Below are positions 5,009-5,015 of a stretch of DNA of 5,015 nt, piece by piece. The notes under the pieces were generated by a model. The model was given only the letters and a program-made list of their open reading frames with translations, had not been told where the DNA came from and made no database searches. The stretch's first letter is position 1; each line of letters opens with the position of its first letter. The stretch is taken from positions 1-5,015 of the forward strand of contig JAGVJV010000238.1 of the NCBI GenBank assembly GCA_020050965.1. Reading direction: 5' to 3'. The stretch comes from Parachlamydiales bacterium. Its GTDB lineage: Bacteria; Chlamydiota; Chlamydiia; Chlamydiales; Rhabdochlamydiaceae. The translations under genes were made by a program, and so were the position numbers.

Positions 5009-5015
5009 AAGATTC

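Noticed and set aside
1..5015. CRISPR array, tRNA, rRNA or methionine-responsive riboswitch
   Set aside because: No spaced direct repeats and no cloverleaf or rRNA-like sequence were seen. The upstream region of metN, where a methionine control element would sit, is outside the window.

Overview
The window looks like a piece of a chromosome from an environmental (amoeba-associated) chlamydia, of the Simkania/Parachlamydia/Waddlia kind. This is an inference from gene style, not a database match. The cues are a small protein with a long bilobed hydrophobic core like chlamydial inclusion-membrane (Inc) proteins, a short cysteine-bearing secreted protein that looks like a beta-barrel, an AAA ATPase fused to a DUF234-type nuclease domain, and an overall base composition somewhat below 50% GC. 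Everything except metNIQ belongs to lineage-specific or accessory gene classes.

Left part (1-1580, + strand): the end of metN, then metI and metQ, joined by two ATGA stop/start overlaps. Together they encode a methionine ABC importer: ATPase with a C-terminal NIL sensor domain, permease, and substrate-binding lipoprotein. Nothing in them looks broken.

Middle (1581-2996): directly after the metQ stop lies a 165-bp imperfect palindrome with arms of about 72 nt and roughly 83% pairing. It could form one very long RNA or DNA hairpin and looks like a MITE or intergenic repeat. Next come a TetR-family regulator gene and a small gene for an exported, cysteine-bearing, probably outer-membrane protein. 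The same perfect 13-bp sequence, TGAACAATGTTCA, an inverted repeat apart from its central base, sits 3 bp before the tetR start codon and 23 bp before the start of the secreted-protein gene. This is a self-contained regulator-plus-target module. A clear intrinsic terminator closes it at 2965-2996.

Right part (2997-5015, - strand): a 480-residue ATPase/nuclease gene is read leftward and followed by the Inc-like gene. The Inc-like gene has its own good promoter (TTGAAA, 16 bp, TATAAT) and GGAGG ribosome-binding site, and it converges on the terminator. The ATPase gene has its own weaker promoter close to the right edge.

The best candidates for something undescribed are the TetR/operator/secreted-protein module and the long palindrome between it and metQ.
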